Source of the DNA: Phallusia mammillata
Lineage: Eukaryota; Chordata; Ascidiacea; Phlebobranchia; Ascidiidae
Direction: 5' to 3'
Assembly (NCBI GenBank): GCA_003260075.1
Contig: QLIY01000505.1
Span: forward strand, 1-64,000
Length of the DNA: 64,000 nt
In this document: positions 36,024 through 46,790 of the stretch, one piece after another
Position numbering within the stretch: the stretch's first letter is position 1
How the letters are laid out: each line of letters begins with the position of its first letter
The notes under the pieces: model-generated
The model's input: only the letters and a program-made list of their open reading frames with translations
Database searches by the model: none
What the model was told of the DNA's origin: nothing
Made by a program: the position numbers and the translations under genes

Positions 36024-36471
36024 ATCGGACATTTGAAAACGACACTATACACCATTGTTATGCAAGAGCTATATTGAAACCTATTATGTTGCAGAAACCC
36101 GCCCTGATTGTCTTAATTTTTTACCTACGCTTAACTTACCTAGTAACCACATAATCTTTGTAGATTACAATTTTCATTGCAATTGCACATAACTTTTTAC
36201 CTGTTGTTGTTTTAAAACTACTGTTTTGTTTCCATTGTTTATGTATATAATGTATAATTTGTTACACTCATTTTTTGAGGATTTATGGCAGGAAGAATTC
36301 TTATGTAGTTGTACAGCATAATGTAGTTAAACTTTTTGACATTGCTCTCAAGTGACCTAAATGTGTTTTTCTTGTTTTTTTACTGCTTCATGATAAAAAC
36401 TTATTTTTGTTTGTTTTACAGATTAAAAAAAAACTAAGTGAAAAACTACTGAAATATTGTGAAAAATCAAG
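36024..36471. other. Spacer between PAF-AH genes 5 and 6
   Basis: 448 bases, AT-rich. A strong acceptor-like site (GTTTGTTTTACAG, ending at 36421) lies 50 bases before the gene 6 ATG. No C-run duplication here, so this pair is among the best assembled parts of the array. Confidence 0.55.
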
Positions 36472-37641
36472 ATGCCTATCTTTCCGAAACCGTCTGGCAA
36501 ATACTCTGTTGGTTGTTCTGACATTGTGTCAAAACTTGGTAAAGACAGAAGTCTGTTCAGAGTCTTCTACCCAGCATGTGAAACCGAAAAGTCTGAGAAA
36601 GCACTGTGGTTGCCTTCGAAGGAATATGCCTATGGCTCCAAGTTCTTTCAATGCTTCAACTCCAGCACTCGTATCGGTGCTGTTATGAACGCAGATCTAG
36701 ACCGCCGAGTGGACAGAATGCCAGTGGTTGTGTTTTCACATGGAGTACAGACCAGTCGTACTCACTACAACCAAATCTGCATGGAGCTAGCTTCAAAAGG
36801 CATGCTTGCGGCATCTGTTGAACATGGAGACCAATCGGCAAATGCAACCTACTACTTGCAAGAAGATATGGATGACAAGGCAAAGTTCAAAAAGGTTTGG
36901 ATCCCTTTTCTACGCCTTAAAGATGAGGATCCCACTTTGCCTGAAATTCGAAACAGGCAATTGCAGCAAAGAGCTGAAGAATGCAAGGCAGTCCTTGGGC
37001 ACATTGAAGAAATAAACAACGGCACTTTTCAAGGTGTCGGAAGCGAGATTGACTTCAATCAGTTTCAGGAAAAAATTGATGTGGATAAAGCAGCAGTGGT
37101 CGGTCACGCTTTTGGTGGTACAACTGCAGTTGCAGCACTAAGCGGTGATTCTAAGTTTAAAGTTGGTGTTGCACTGGATGCTGACCTGGCACATCTGGAT
37201 CAGCAATATTATCAAGATGAAACAGCGCAGTCTTGTTTGTTTATCAACACACAACAAAACTGCTACACAGATGACAACTTTGTGCGCATGAAAAACCTTA
37301 TCAGTGATGCACTTGGCATTAAAGCAGAAAGAAAAGTGGTGACCATTAAAGATTCTAATCTTCTTACCCCAACTGATTTCCCCTTGCTGACCAAATGGAC
37401 TTGCTTCACAAGATTTTGTCAACTTCATGGCCCCATTGACCCTGTTCATCTGGCCAAAGTCAGTGATGATTTGGTGTCTGGATTTATTGGCAAGCACCTT
37501 GGTTTGGATTTTGGTGCAGATCTGGATGGTGTGGTGATGAAGCATGAAAAGCATGTCATAAATGGTTTCGACGAGAAGGCAGATGGCGATAAGATGAAGT
37601 GCATGAAGAAAGAGCAGTTGCAGAAAACCTTGATGGTGTAG
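36472..37641 (+). CDS. PAF acetylhydrolase-like pseudoenzyme, array gene 6
   Basis: Intronless, full-length open frame of 389 aa, closest to gene 5, but two of three triad residues are gone. The nucleophile elbow reads GHAFGGTTA: Ala213 encoded by GCT at 37108-37110. The position of the catalytic His (KDSHHL in gene 5) reads KDSNLL: Leu297 encoded by CTT at 37360-37362. The Asp (VALDAD, residue 236) remains, but the usual WMFPL after it is lost. The fold core, FSHG loop (FSHGVQTS) and C-terminus are kept without stops or frameshifts. Hydrolysis is not expected. It may bind lipid or a partner, or be a young pseudogene; the preserved frame favours a retained product. Confidence 0.9.
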   Translation: MPIFPKPSGKYSVGCSDIVSKLGKDRSLFRVFYPACETEKSEKALWLPSKEYAYGSKFFQCFNSSTRIGAVMNADLDRRVDRMPVVVFSHGVQTSRTHYNQICMELASKGMLAASVEHGDQSANATYYLQEDMDDKAKFKKVWIPFLRLKDEDPTLPEIRNRQLQQRAEECKAVLGHIEEINNGTFQGVGSEIDFNQFQEKIDVDKAAVVGHAFGGTTAVAALSGDSKFKVGVALDADLAHLDQQYYQDETAQSCLFINTQQNCYTDDNFVRMKNLISDALGIKAERKVVTIKDSNLLTPTDFPLLTKWTCFTRFCQLHGPIDPVHLAKVSDDLVSGFIGKHLGLDFGADLDGVVMKHEKHVINGFDEKADGDKMKCMKKEQLQKTLMV

Positions 37642-38367
37642 AGAAGCAGTAACAAGTTGCTTTTGCAACAAATGTTACCAAGAAAAGCACTTCTTGTGTA
37701 TGTAAATATATGTTATGTGTGCACTTGTGTTTCAAATTACCAGTGAATAATGTATTGACTGAGCATCTAAGTCTATGTGTGTTTCCCTATGTTCATCACC
37801 TTTTTATATTTTGACTTCTGTAATAGTGCAATTGCAGTAGAATTTTTATGATAGGTAGTATTTTATCTTGCCCTTTTTAAGTTTACCTCAATTTTTAAGT
37901 TGCATATTAAAGCTGTACAACCTGCCTCATATAAGTTCCTATTTCTTAGTGTCAAGTTTTGCACAAAACGATTTATAGTTTTAACATACCTATTACATTT
38001 TTTACAAATATCTTTACAAGGCAATAATTTACCTTTCTGGAAGTGTTCCACATTTCTAAGTTCGTTTCTTACATGTGATTTTTTGTCGTAGGTATATATG
38101 TAACAATATAATCATTAACACAAGGTTGTTTGTTTGTTTTTTTGCTTTAATGCAACAGCCAAGGGTTAGCAAGCCAGTTGCATATGTATAACAATGAAAG
38201 ACAAAATTGAAGTCGAATAAGAAAATAAAATAAAGCTTTACAAAGCATGTAAAGCAGGAACACACGAAACCACCAGCATGATAATATAAACAACATGATA
38301 TTTTGGTAATTTTAATTTACCCTTGTAAATAAAAACAATTAAAATATTGTCTTTTTTGCACCTAGAT

Positions 38368-38677
38368 CAGTGGTTCTCAAACTTATATGGATTGCGTACC
38401 ACCTGACAACTTTTTCTATCGCTGCGTACCACTAAACCTTGCTTGAATAGATAGACCAAGAAATAGGCCCGTTTCCTCAACCTGGCTAGCATATTTAGCA
38501 ATTTCAAAAGAATATCCAAACAAGAGTTTCGCCCAAACCAGGGCTGATCAGTTGGGTCAGTTGAGTTGCAATTTTAGATCGGACTTAAATTAGGTATAGC
38601 AGAAAACTACTCGTGTACCACCTAAAAAGTTTTGGCGTACCAATAGTGGTATGCGTACCACAGTTTGAGAACCACTG
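38368..38677. mobile_element. hAT-type miniature element with exact 8-base duplication
   Basis: Inverted ends CAGTGGTTCTCAAAC and GTTTGAGAACCACTG are perfect. Flanking ACCTAGAT is present on both sides (38360-38367 and 38678-38685). The internal 'gcgtacca' occurs near both ends in opposite sense. 310 bp, non-coding. This end sequence is typical of the hAT superfamily. Confidence 0.85.
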
Positions 38678-39095
38678 ACCTAGATGATAATTAGGTACGT
38701 TTAAAGCAAAGGCAGTGAATACACATAAAATTTACTGCCCTGGTGTTTAAACTTTGCAATTGGTGGCTCTTTAATTTCACAACCAAGGTTTTTACACACA
38801 AAATTCATTTTGGAACATTTAACAAACCACCATACTCTTTTAGTTTTTTTTTTATAAAAGCAGTAATAAGTGAAAGCATTAGATTCGCAATTTTCAATGA
38901 AACAGAACTGTTAGGACAGTGGTTCTAAACTTGTTTCAGGCTATGGACCATCCTATTTAAATAAACATTATGGACCATTTCATTTTTTTAAGTAAGCATA
39001 TTCAACAAGCATTTTGGCTTGAGCTATACTTCTTTAAAACAAATGTCATTTTGAGAAGTGGTATGAAATATGACAAATAACATTTTGATCTAAAG

Positions 39096-39413
39096 CAGGG
39101 GTGGGCAACCTTTGTTACTGTAGGGCCAATTATAAATGTCAAAATTGGATCGCGGGCCACACATGTGCATCGCACAAAGTGATTTTGCTTTGTTTCTTAC
39201 CAAATATGCTTAACTACAAGTATAATTCGTATTTGATTCTAGCCACATTTTGCAAATCGCAGAAAACTAGCATCAGGCGCATTAATCAGCTCAACAATAT
39301 GTAATAATTGGACTCGTTTGCCAGTACTTTTGAAATCCAAGCATCTCTGCGGGCCGCACAACCTTTAATGAAGGGCCGCATGCAACCCGCGGGCCGCAGG
39401 TAGCCCACCCCTG
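39096..39413. mobile_element. hAT-type miniature element, exact 8-base duplication
   Basis: Ends CAGGGGTGGGCAACC and GGTAGCCCACCCCTG are inverted with one extra base. Flanking ATCTAAAG at 39088-39095 and 39414-39421. Internal 'gcgggcc' motifs near both ends. Non-coding, 318 bp. Confidence 0.85.
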
Positions 39414-39562
39414 ATCTAAAGTATGTTTCTTTCAAACTTGGTGATGATTTTTGAACCTGCACAATGTTTGGTAGCAGTCACACAAGAGTGTGGACATACA
39501 CAAAAACACATTGAAGCACACATTAAATAGTACAATTGAAAAACAATGGTAATGAGAAACTA

Positions 39563-42500
39563 TCATCTCCTCATCATTTCAAATTGCATCTGTTCCAATT
39601 TCTTTTTCAACTGTTCAATGTCACGTTCTCTCTGCATAGGAAAGGGTGAATTTGTGTAAAGAAAAAAAAGTTCATCACATGGCATACTTACCTCATATAA
39701 AAGGTTTTTATGTTTTTGATTCTGCTCATGTATTTTGGATCTGTCATCGCGCTCACATAGAAAGTCACTTTTATAAACATCCGCCTGCAAAAACCAAACC
39801 TAGCACTTCAGTAAAATGTTGAGAAAACTACATAGTAACAAATACTGGTAAAACCTAATAGAAAACACAGCAGACTGAAGGGTGGTACTAAACGCTGCAT
39901 AGTATGCCGCATAGTGTGTGAAATGTGAGAATACAAGTCCCAACGGTAAATGAGACCTGATTGTGAAATTCTGTCTCGGAAAATTTTTAGTTAAATTTGG
40001 GTAAGCCTCAGCCATGGTGGCCAGCCTGGCAACTTTTTATCTGGTGTGCAATAATGTTTTTAAAATCATTACAGCTGAAGCTATTTTAGTTTTGGCGAAG
40101 CTTGACAAACTGTGTGGTACCTTAGAAACAGACCTGTTTTATGCTTTTTTACACAAACAAAAAAAACATATTTACCTGTGCTTTGAAAAATTCCACATCA
40201 TCTTGACATTTTTTAAGTCGTGCTTCACTTTGTCGTTTTTCAGTCCTGAATCTGTCATCAAATTCTTTTAGCTCGCGATCTTTCTTTTCAAGTGATTCCT
40301 CGGCGCAAAGGTAACGGGCATACATGTCATCGATATTGTGCTGTTTAAAAGACCAGACAAGAATAGCAAAAAATGTCATCAATACGAAAACAAATGTGCA
40401 ATGGTGATGTTAGGTATGGACAAAATATAATCTAATCTAATGACAGACTGTAAGCTTTGCAAGTCTGAAGACATACACAAATGCTATTCCACTAGGTACA
40501 TATTATTCCCCTGAGTAATAGGCATCTTCAGTGCCTAAAACACCAGTGCTATTGCGAATAATAAAAAGTAAACTGTAAAACAATAAGGCAAAGAAGCTAC
40601 AAAAACCACAGTCAGTAAGGTCCATTTAGACCTTCAGTTTGACAACAACAAGCAAAGGTGTTAAATTAAAACAACTAATGAACAGTGCATCTATAATAAA
40701 AAGACAAAAATGTTATAACATTGACCGTATCTACCAGCTCCTTGCTGCAAAAGTTTGTTTGTATCCCCCCCCCCTGAACAGTGCATCTATAATAAAAAGA
40801 CAAAAATGTTATAACATTGACCATATCTACCAGCTCCTTGCTGCAAAAGTTTGTAAAGTGGAAATAGATACTGCTAGAAACAAAAAAACACTTTCGTTAC
40901 TTTAAGTGGTTCATGATCCTTTCGTAAGCGGTCATATTCTTCAAACAGTTGCTCAAAACTGTTTGATTTCTCCTCAAACTGTTTATGAAGTGTCAATAAT
41001 TGCCCCTCCAGGCGAATCTGATGATCAAAACATATGACAGTCAGCAAAAATGTTTTCAAATTCTCATCAGTTTTGTGCATGTACCTGTAATGCCTGTTTC
41101 TCTTTTTTCACTTTAGCAATAGTGTCCTTAACACCTGTCATGCGACTCTGTAAATCCTTGTTTCTGGAAGAAAGCATATTTTTTATGCTTTGATTTACAT
41201 TGACCCTATTTTCAGGTACATTTTTAGCGTTAAAACATGTGGTCTTATAATGATCAAGGTAAAAATGTCAGAGTAGGTCATTTGAAATTGCGGTGGTGGT
41301 TAGGTTGCGGACAATTTCCCTTACAGATTGACTTTACCTGACTCAAGATAAACATAGATTCATAATTGGGATCAGCCCTGAAAGGTCTATGGCACACTCA
41401 TCAATCACAATATGGCAAGCCCTTTGTTGGTGTTATACTGCATCACCTGGTCACCAAGCATTCCCATATAACAAGGCATAGGCTAGATTTCTAGTCTGTG
41501 GTGGGATTCGAACCCACGATAGGAGTCTTTCCAGGACTCGTGCTCTACCAACTGAGCTACACAGGCTCATCAGTGAACCCTTTAAAAGTTGAATTACCAT
41601 GCTTGGAGACCAGCTGATTCAATACAACTATATGTGATTACCCCACCTATTACTGCACCAGTATTCAAAAAAGGAATATGCAATCAATGTTCATTATACT
41701 GATCAAGTTCTTACTCATATGTGCACTTTTCCAGAGTCATTTTGACATGGGCATTTTCATTCTGATAGGCTTTAGATTCTTCCATCACATTCAAAAGTTG
41801 GGCTTTAACTTCCTAAAAGCAACAAAATAGGTTATTTATTAGTTACTATTAGTTACTATATAATCACCACAAATTGTTTTAGCAAAAATAAAAAATGTAA
41901 TATAAAAGTGTCACACTGGTAAAAGAGGCTTGTAATGCATGATTTTGAATTCATTTGGTTGCAATCAGGGGCATATCCAGAATTTTTTAATGACAGGGGT
42001 CTAACATTATAATTTGGAAATTTCCTGATGACGCTCTATGACCTGATTAGATCTGCTTTAGAAAATTTCCCCCACAAATAGGCCCCCCCCCCCTATAAAA
42101 GAAGTGTCTTTAATATGAAAGTTTCCCAACGGTAAAAATAGACTTGTAATGCAAGAGTGTGAATTCAGTTCCTTGCAATTAAGAGGAATTTCCTTTTGTA
42201 ACTATAACTATAGAGTGATTTGTGGGTAATGCAAAAGTATATTTATAACGTTAAAGGGGGATTTTTTTACAATCAATCATAAAGAAAATGTGGTGGATCT
42301 AGCAAGTTTAAGCAGGCACTAGCTAGCAACCAATTCTGTAAAGAATTTGGTAAAAAGGTGAGGGGTCTAACATTATAATTTGGAAATTTCCCAATGACGC
42401 TCTATGACCTCATTAGATCTGCTTTAGAAAATTCCCCATACATAGGTTGCATGTTAATCCAAAATTTACATGTCAATCCAATATATGCTACTACATGTCT

Positions 42501-45500
42501 AAAGTATAAGCAGCTATACAAAACACAGTAAATCTATTTTATAAAAAAAATTGTTGAGAAGGTGATTACAAACAAATTTCTTACCCTGTTTCCTGTTTCC
42601 AAATCTTGTTTAATTTTAATCAGCTGTTCGCGCTCAGTGAATAGCTTTTGTTGGCTGTTGAATTCAACAAAAAAGTATTACTTGTAGTGAATTACCAAAA
42701 GTTATAAACCACTAAATAATATGTTTTAAATGATTGTCGATCCAGTTTTACATACATTCTTTTTTTGTCTAGTTTTAAAGGTTAAGGCCTAGTTAAATAA
42801 AATACACTTTTATATCTACAGCAATAATCTCCAGGAGTGACCATTTAGACCCCCCCCCCCATCCAATATATGCTACTACATGTCTAAAGTATAAGCAGCT
42901 ATACAAAATATACTCATAATGACATCACACTTACTTATTGTATAAGCAGCTACACAGTAAATCTATTTTATAAAAAAAAATGTTGAGAAGGTGATAACAA
43001 ACAAATTTCTTACCCTGTTTCCTGTTTCCAAATCTTGTTTAATTTTNTATAATGATCAATGTAAAAATGTCAGAGTAAGTCATTTGAAATTGTGGTGGTG
43101 GTTAGGTTGCGGACAATTTCCCTTACAGATTGACATTATCCGACTCAAGATAAACATAGATTCATAATTGGGATCATCCCTGAAGGGTCTATGGCACACT
43201 CATCAATCACAATGTGTCAAGCCCTTTGTTGGTGTTATACTGCATCACCCGGTCACCAAGCATTCCCATCTAACAAGGCATAGGCTAGATTTCTAGCCTG
43301 TGATGGGATTCGAACCCACGATAGGAGTCTTTCCAGGACTCATGCTCTACCAACTGAGCTACACAGGCTCACCAGTGAACCCTTTAAAAGTTAAATTACA
43401 ATGCTTGGAGACCAGCTGATTCAATACAACTATATGTGATTACCCCACCTATTACTGCTCCAGTATTCAAAAAAGGAATATGCAATCAATGTTCATTATA
43501 CTGATCAAGTTCTTACTCATATGTGCACTTTTCCAGAGTCATTTTGACATGGGCATTTTCATTCTGATAGGCTTTAGATTCTTCCATCACATTCAAAAGT
43601 TGGGCTTTAACTTCCTAAAAGCAACAAAATAGGTTATTTATTAGTTACTATTAGTTACTATATAATCACCACAAATTGTTTTAGCAAAAATAAAAAATGT
43701 AATATAAAAGTGTCACACTGGTAAAAGAGGCTTGTAATGCATGATTTTGAATTCATTTGGTTGCAATCAGGGGCATATCCAGAATTTTTTAATGACAGGG
43801 GTCTAACATTATAATTTGGAAATTTCCTGATGACGCTCTATGACCTGATTAGATCTGCTTTAGAAAATTTCCCCCACAAATAGGCTGCATGTTAATCCAA
43901 AATTTACATGTCAATCCAATATATGCTACTACATGTCTAAAGTATAAGCAGCTATACAAAATATACTCATAATGACATCACACTTACTTATTGTATAAGC
44001 AGCTACACAGTAAATCTATTTTATAAAAAAAAATGTTGAGAAGGTGATAACAAACAAATTTCTTACCCTGTTTCCTGTTTCCAAATCTTGTTTAATTTTA
44101 ATCAGCTGTTCGCGCTCAGTGAATAGCTTTTGTTGGCTGTTGAATTCAACAAAAAAGTATTACTTGTAGTGAATTACCAAAAGTTATAAACCACTAAATA
44201 ATATGTTTTAAATGATTGTCGATCCAGTTTTACATACATTCTTTTTTTGTCTAGTTTTAAAGGTTAAGGCCTAGTTAAATAAAATACACTTTTATATCTA
44301 CAGCAATAATCTCCAGGAGTGACCATTTAGACCAGTGGTCACCAAACTTTTTTCACTGCGGGCCGGATAAGTTTAATAATAATTCGCGCGGGCCGGATAG
44401 TTTACATGCCCTAGCGCCGTCTTTCCCGACTTAGCCCGCAACGCGATTTTGATAGAGGCGCCAGGATATGGTCTTTCTATAATCCCATTAAAAATCTGGT
44501 GATGCGACTATTAAATTGTATAGTTAGTCTCATCTTACAAGCAATGCTTGTATATTACGTCACAAGTGACCCAAGAAAGCAATTGTTTGCGCACAATTGA
44601 CACTTGTAGTCTTGTTTGTGACGTAACAAACTGGCTTTGGGTCAATCCTGGGTGTTGTAATCCCATAAAACAAGGTAATATCAATTCTACATATGGCGAC
44701 AGGAAAACTTTCGTAAGAAGTAGATTATTTTTTAAATGTTACAAAGTTATCAATGTGATTTGACAACCTAAAAAATGTGGTCGCGGGCCGGATGAAATGA
44801 CCTCGCGGGCCGGATCCGGCCCGCGGGCCGTAGTTTGGTGACCCCTGATTTAGACTAAACTTTAAGTCCAAAAAAAGTATAATTTGCACAACTCTGAGAC
44901 CAGCTTCACTTACACTCGTTTTAGGTTTTGTATTTCTACTTCATTTTTGCTGAAAACCTCATTGTTTGCATGAAGGGTTTGCTGAAGTTGTTGGTTGGCA
45001 GAAACCAAATGTTGCTTTTCTTTTTCCAGGCCTTCCTTTTCATTTAAGGCCACCTAAAACACACACACAAATTGTGGGACTTACAACTCTTTCCAGGTCG
45101 CACTACCATGGATTTTGAAAAAAATGATTTTGTTACATAGTATGCAAAGTGATAACAAAAATTTAGCTAATAAGGTAAAGCATTGGAATATCATAAAAAT
45201 GTTGTTCCCAGCAGCATCAACAAATGCATTATTATTGAGTGTTACACTTTTATGGTAAACAGTGGATGGTTTTGTTTCACTAACAACATTTCAAAGTCAC
45301 CTGCAGTTGTTTCTCGAGGTTTTCAATGGTTGCTAATGTTTTTGAATGAATATCTTCGGGTGAAAACTGTAGTGTTTCATGTTGTGTTTCATTTTCTCCG
45401 CCGTTACCATTACTGCTGTTATAAAAAAATACTTTTTAAATCCTTTATTTACATAGGATAGATACATGCTCACTAAAGTTTTCATAATGTTACCACCCAA

Positions 45501-46790
45501 AATAACATATTACGGATTCTTTCAATAAACAAAATAATATGCTAAGCAGCACAGATGACTCAGGTCAAATCCATACTCTATTTAACAAGATCTTTTGTTG
45601 CCTTGAAAAAGATTATTAACTACTAGGAATGAGTAAAAAAATGTAAAGTTTGGTTGGGAATTACACCACCATTCATTTAAAAGTGTAATAAACCAAAAAT
45701 GTTGAAAACTAACCTTGCATTAGTGGAGAGAAAAATTTTTAACTTGGTGTTTTCGGCCTCCAACATAACTTTGTCCCTTCTTAAAGTTTGAACTGTTGTC
45801 TTGGCGTTCTGAAATCAATCAGGTAATATAAAACCTTACACCTTTTACAAAATGTGACTGCTACATTTGCATCTCAGACAATTAAGTTTGTTGGGTGTAA
45901 AACTTTACAATTTCAAAAATACCTGATAATGTTGCCGGATTTTTGCAGTCTCATTTTTCCAGTTATCTTTCCATTTTTGTAATTCCATTAATTTGTTTTG
46001 AAATCCATCATTATTTTGTCTGCGTAAAAATTTCCAGGTTTTTTTCAGGTAAGACTTTCCATGTGTTGTGACGCAATTTCAACCCTTTATTTTACTTAAG
46101 TATAAGTAAGTTTGGTTTCATGTACCTTATTGCTTCCTTTAGTTCTCTGTTGTTTTGTGCAATGGTCACCATTTGTTGAACCATGTTGTTAATCATCATG
46201 GTAGGATTTGGATATGACATTGTCCCATTCATTCCATTGTCATGAAAATAACCAGATGTCTAAAAAAGATTACACTTGTTTCACATATTTTCGTGTACAG
46301 TTAATTTATGGGTCTATCATGATAATTTTTTGGTACCAATATTTTTTTGCTCTAATACTAAAAGTAAGCTTGATGCATAACTTAATGACCCTAGTTCATT
46401 ACAAATAAAAGTGTTGTTCTTTGAAAAAAAAAACTGCAAACAGGACAGTTTACAATACAGTTATTTATTTAAAATTTGGCTGATTTGTTCAAAAACTGAG
46501 CAGATATGCAGAAAAAGGGCACCAAATTCCAGTTCAAGGCAATATAACTCAAGAAAACATGCATTTTATCGCCATAAAATGATCAATAAAAAACTGTACT
46601 TTAAGATGTCAGTAAAGGATGTTTTCTCACAAAAGTTGTTGCACAATAAAATTCATGCAAAGCGTCATATACGCACTGGTATTTCGTTGCTGTTAAAGTT
46701 GTCATTTGGAGGATTTGCGACATCAATCACCGACGATTGTTCATTGCTTAGTCCACCCTGTGTTGGGTAGTGTGCCTGTCGTTGGACCAT
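39563..46790 (-). CDS. UBAN-motif coiled-coil adaptor (NEMO/optineurin/TNIP group)
   Basis: Thirteen exons (minus): 46677-46790, 46126-46259, 45923-46019, 45714-45808, 45301-45415, 44914-45053, 44067-44136, 43517-43614 (also at 41715-41812), 41085-41163, 40901-41017, 40176-40340, 39692-39784, 39563-39631. Lengths and phases sum to 461 aa. Residues 1-40 are polar; most of the rest is heptad-rich coiled coil. Residues about 408-430 (QADVYKSDFLCERDDRSK) match the UBAN signature, which binds linear ubiquitin chains in NEMO, optineurin and ABIN/TNIP proteins. It ends 30 residues later without the zinc finger of NEMO or optineurin, so a TNIP-like role in NF-kB control is the better guess. Exons 7 and 8 occur more than once because 41.2-42.8 kb is duplicated. 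Confidence 0.72.
41325..41575 (-). mobile_element. tRNA-derived SINE, minus strand
   Basis: The head at about 41496-41570 (reverse strand) has an A box TAGCTCAGTTGGTAGAGC, an anticodon-like arm GAGTC CTGGAAA GACTC, and a B box GGGTTCGAATCCC. The tail contains 'ggctagatttctagcc...ccttgttatatgggaatgcttggtgacc'. Two extra bases before the anticodon stem and the non-tRNA tail rule out a functional tRNA. Lies in the UBAN gene. Family copies at 43120-43373, 46861-47025, 51480-51665 and 60225-60395. Confidence 0.7.
43120..43373 (-). mobile_element. tRNA-derived SINE, allelic copy
   Basis: Same insertion as 41325-41575 within the duplicated block, differing at scattered positions. It is not an independent insertion. 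Confidence 0.65.
44333..44847. mobile_element. hAT-type miniature element, exact 8-base duplication
   Basis: Ends CAGTGGTCACCAAAC and GTTTGGTGACCCCTG. Flanking ATTTAGAC at 44325-44332 and 44848-44855 is exact. 'gcgggccgga' repeats near both ends. 515 bp, no transposase, in intron 6 of the UBAN gene. The first allele copy of this locus stops exactly at this ATTTAGAC (42849), where a C run begins. Confidence 0.85.

Larger units (their letters stand above)
37642..39562. other. Region between PAF-AH array and UBAN gene
   Basis: 3' flanks of converging genes, AT-rich, with two well-defined hAT miniature elements listed separately. No additional gene supported. Confidence 0.55.
41240..44332. repeat. 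Large allelic duplication with an N join
   Basis: The block 41240-42849 recurs at about 43048-44332 with about 98% identity by eye. It includes the same SINE, exon 8, exon 7 and introns. C runs lie at 42083-42093 and 42850-42860, and a single N at 43047. Exon 7 is seen at 42585-42654, cut short at 43015-43046, and complete at 44067-44136. Two exon 8 copies would be identical in phase, but a tandem pair is not needed by the protein. Best read as two haplotypes placed in series. Confidence 0.75.

Noticed and set aside
41496-41570. Functional tRNA gene
   Set aside because: A and B boxes are clear, but the anticodon arm has extra bases, no proper acceptor stem closes, and a conserved non-tRNA tail recurs at other loci. 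It is a SINE.
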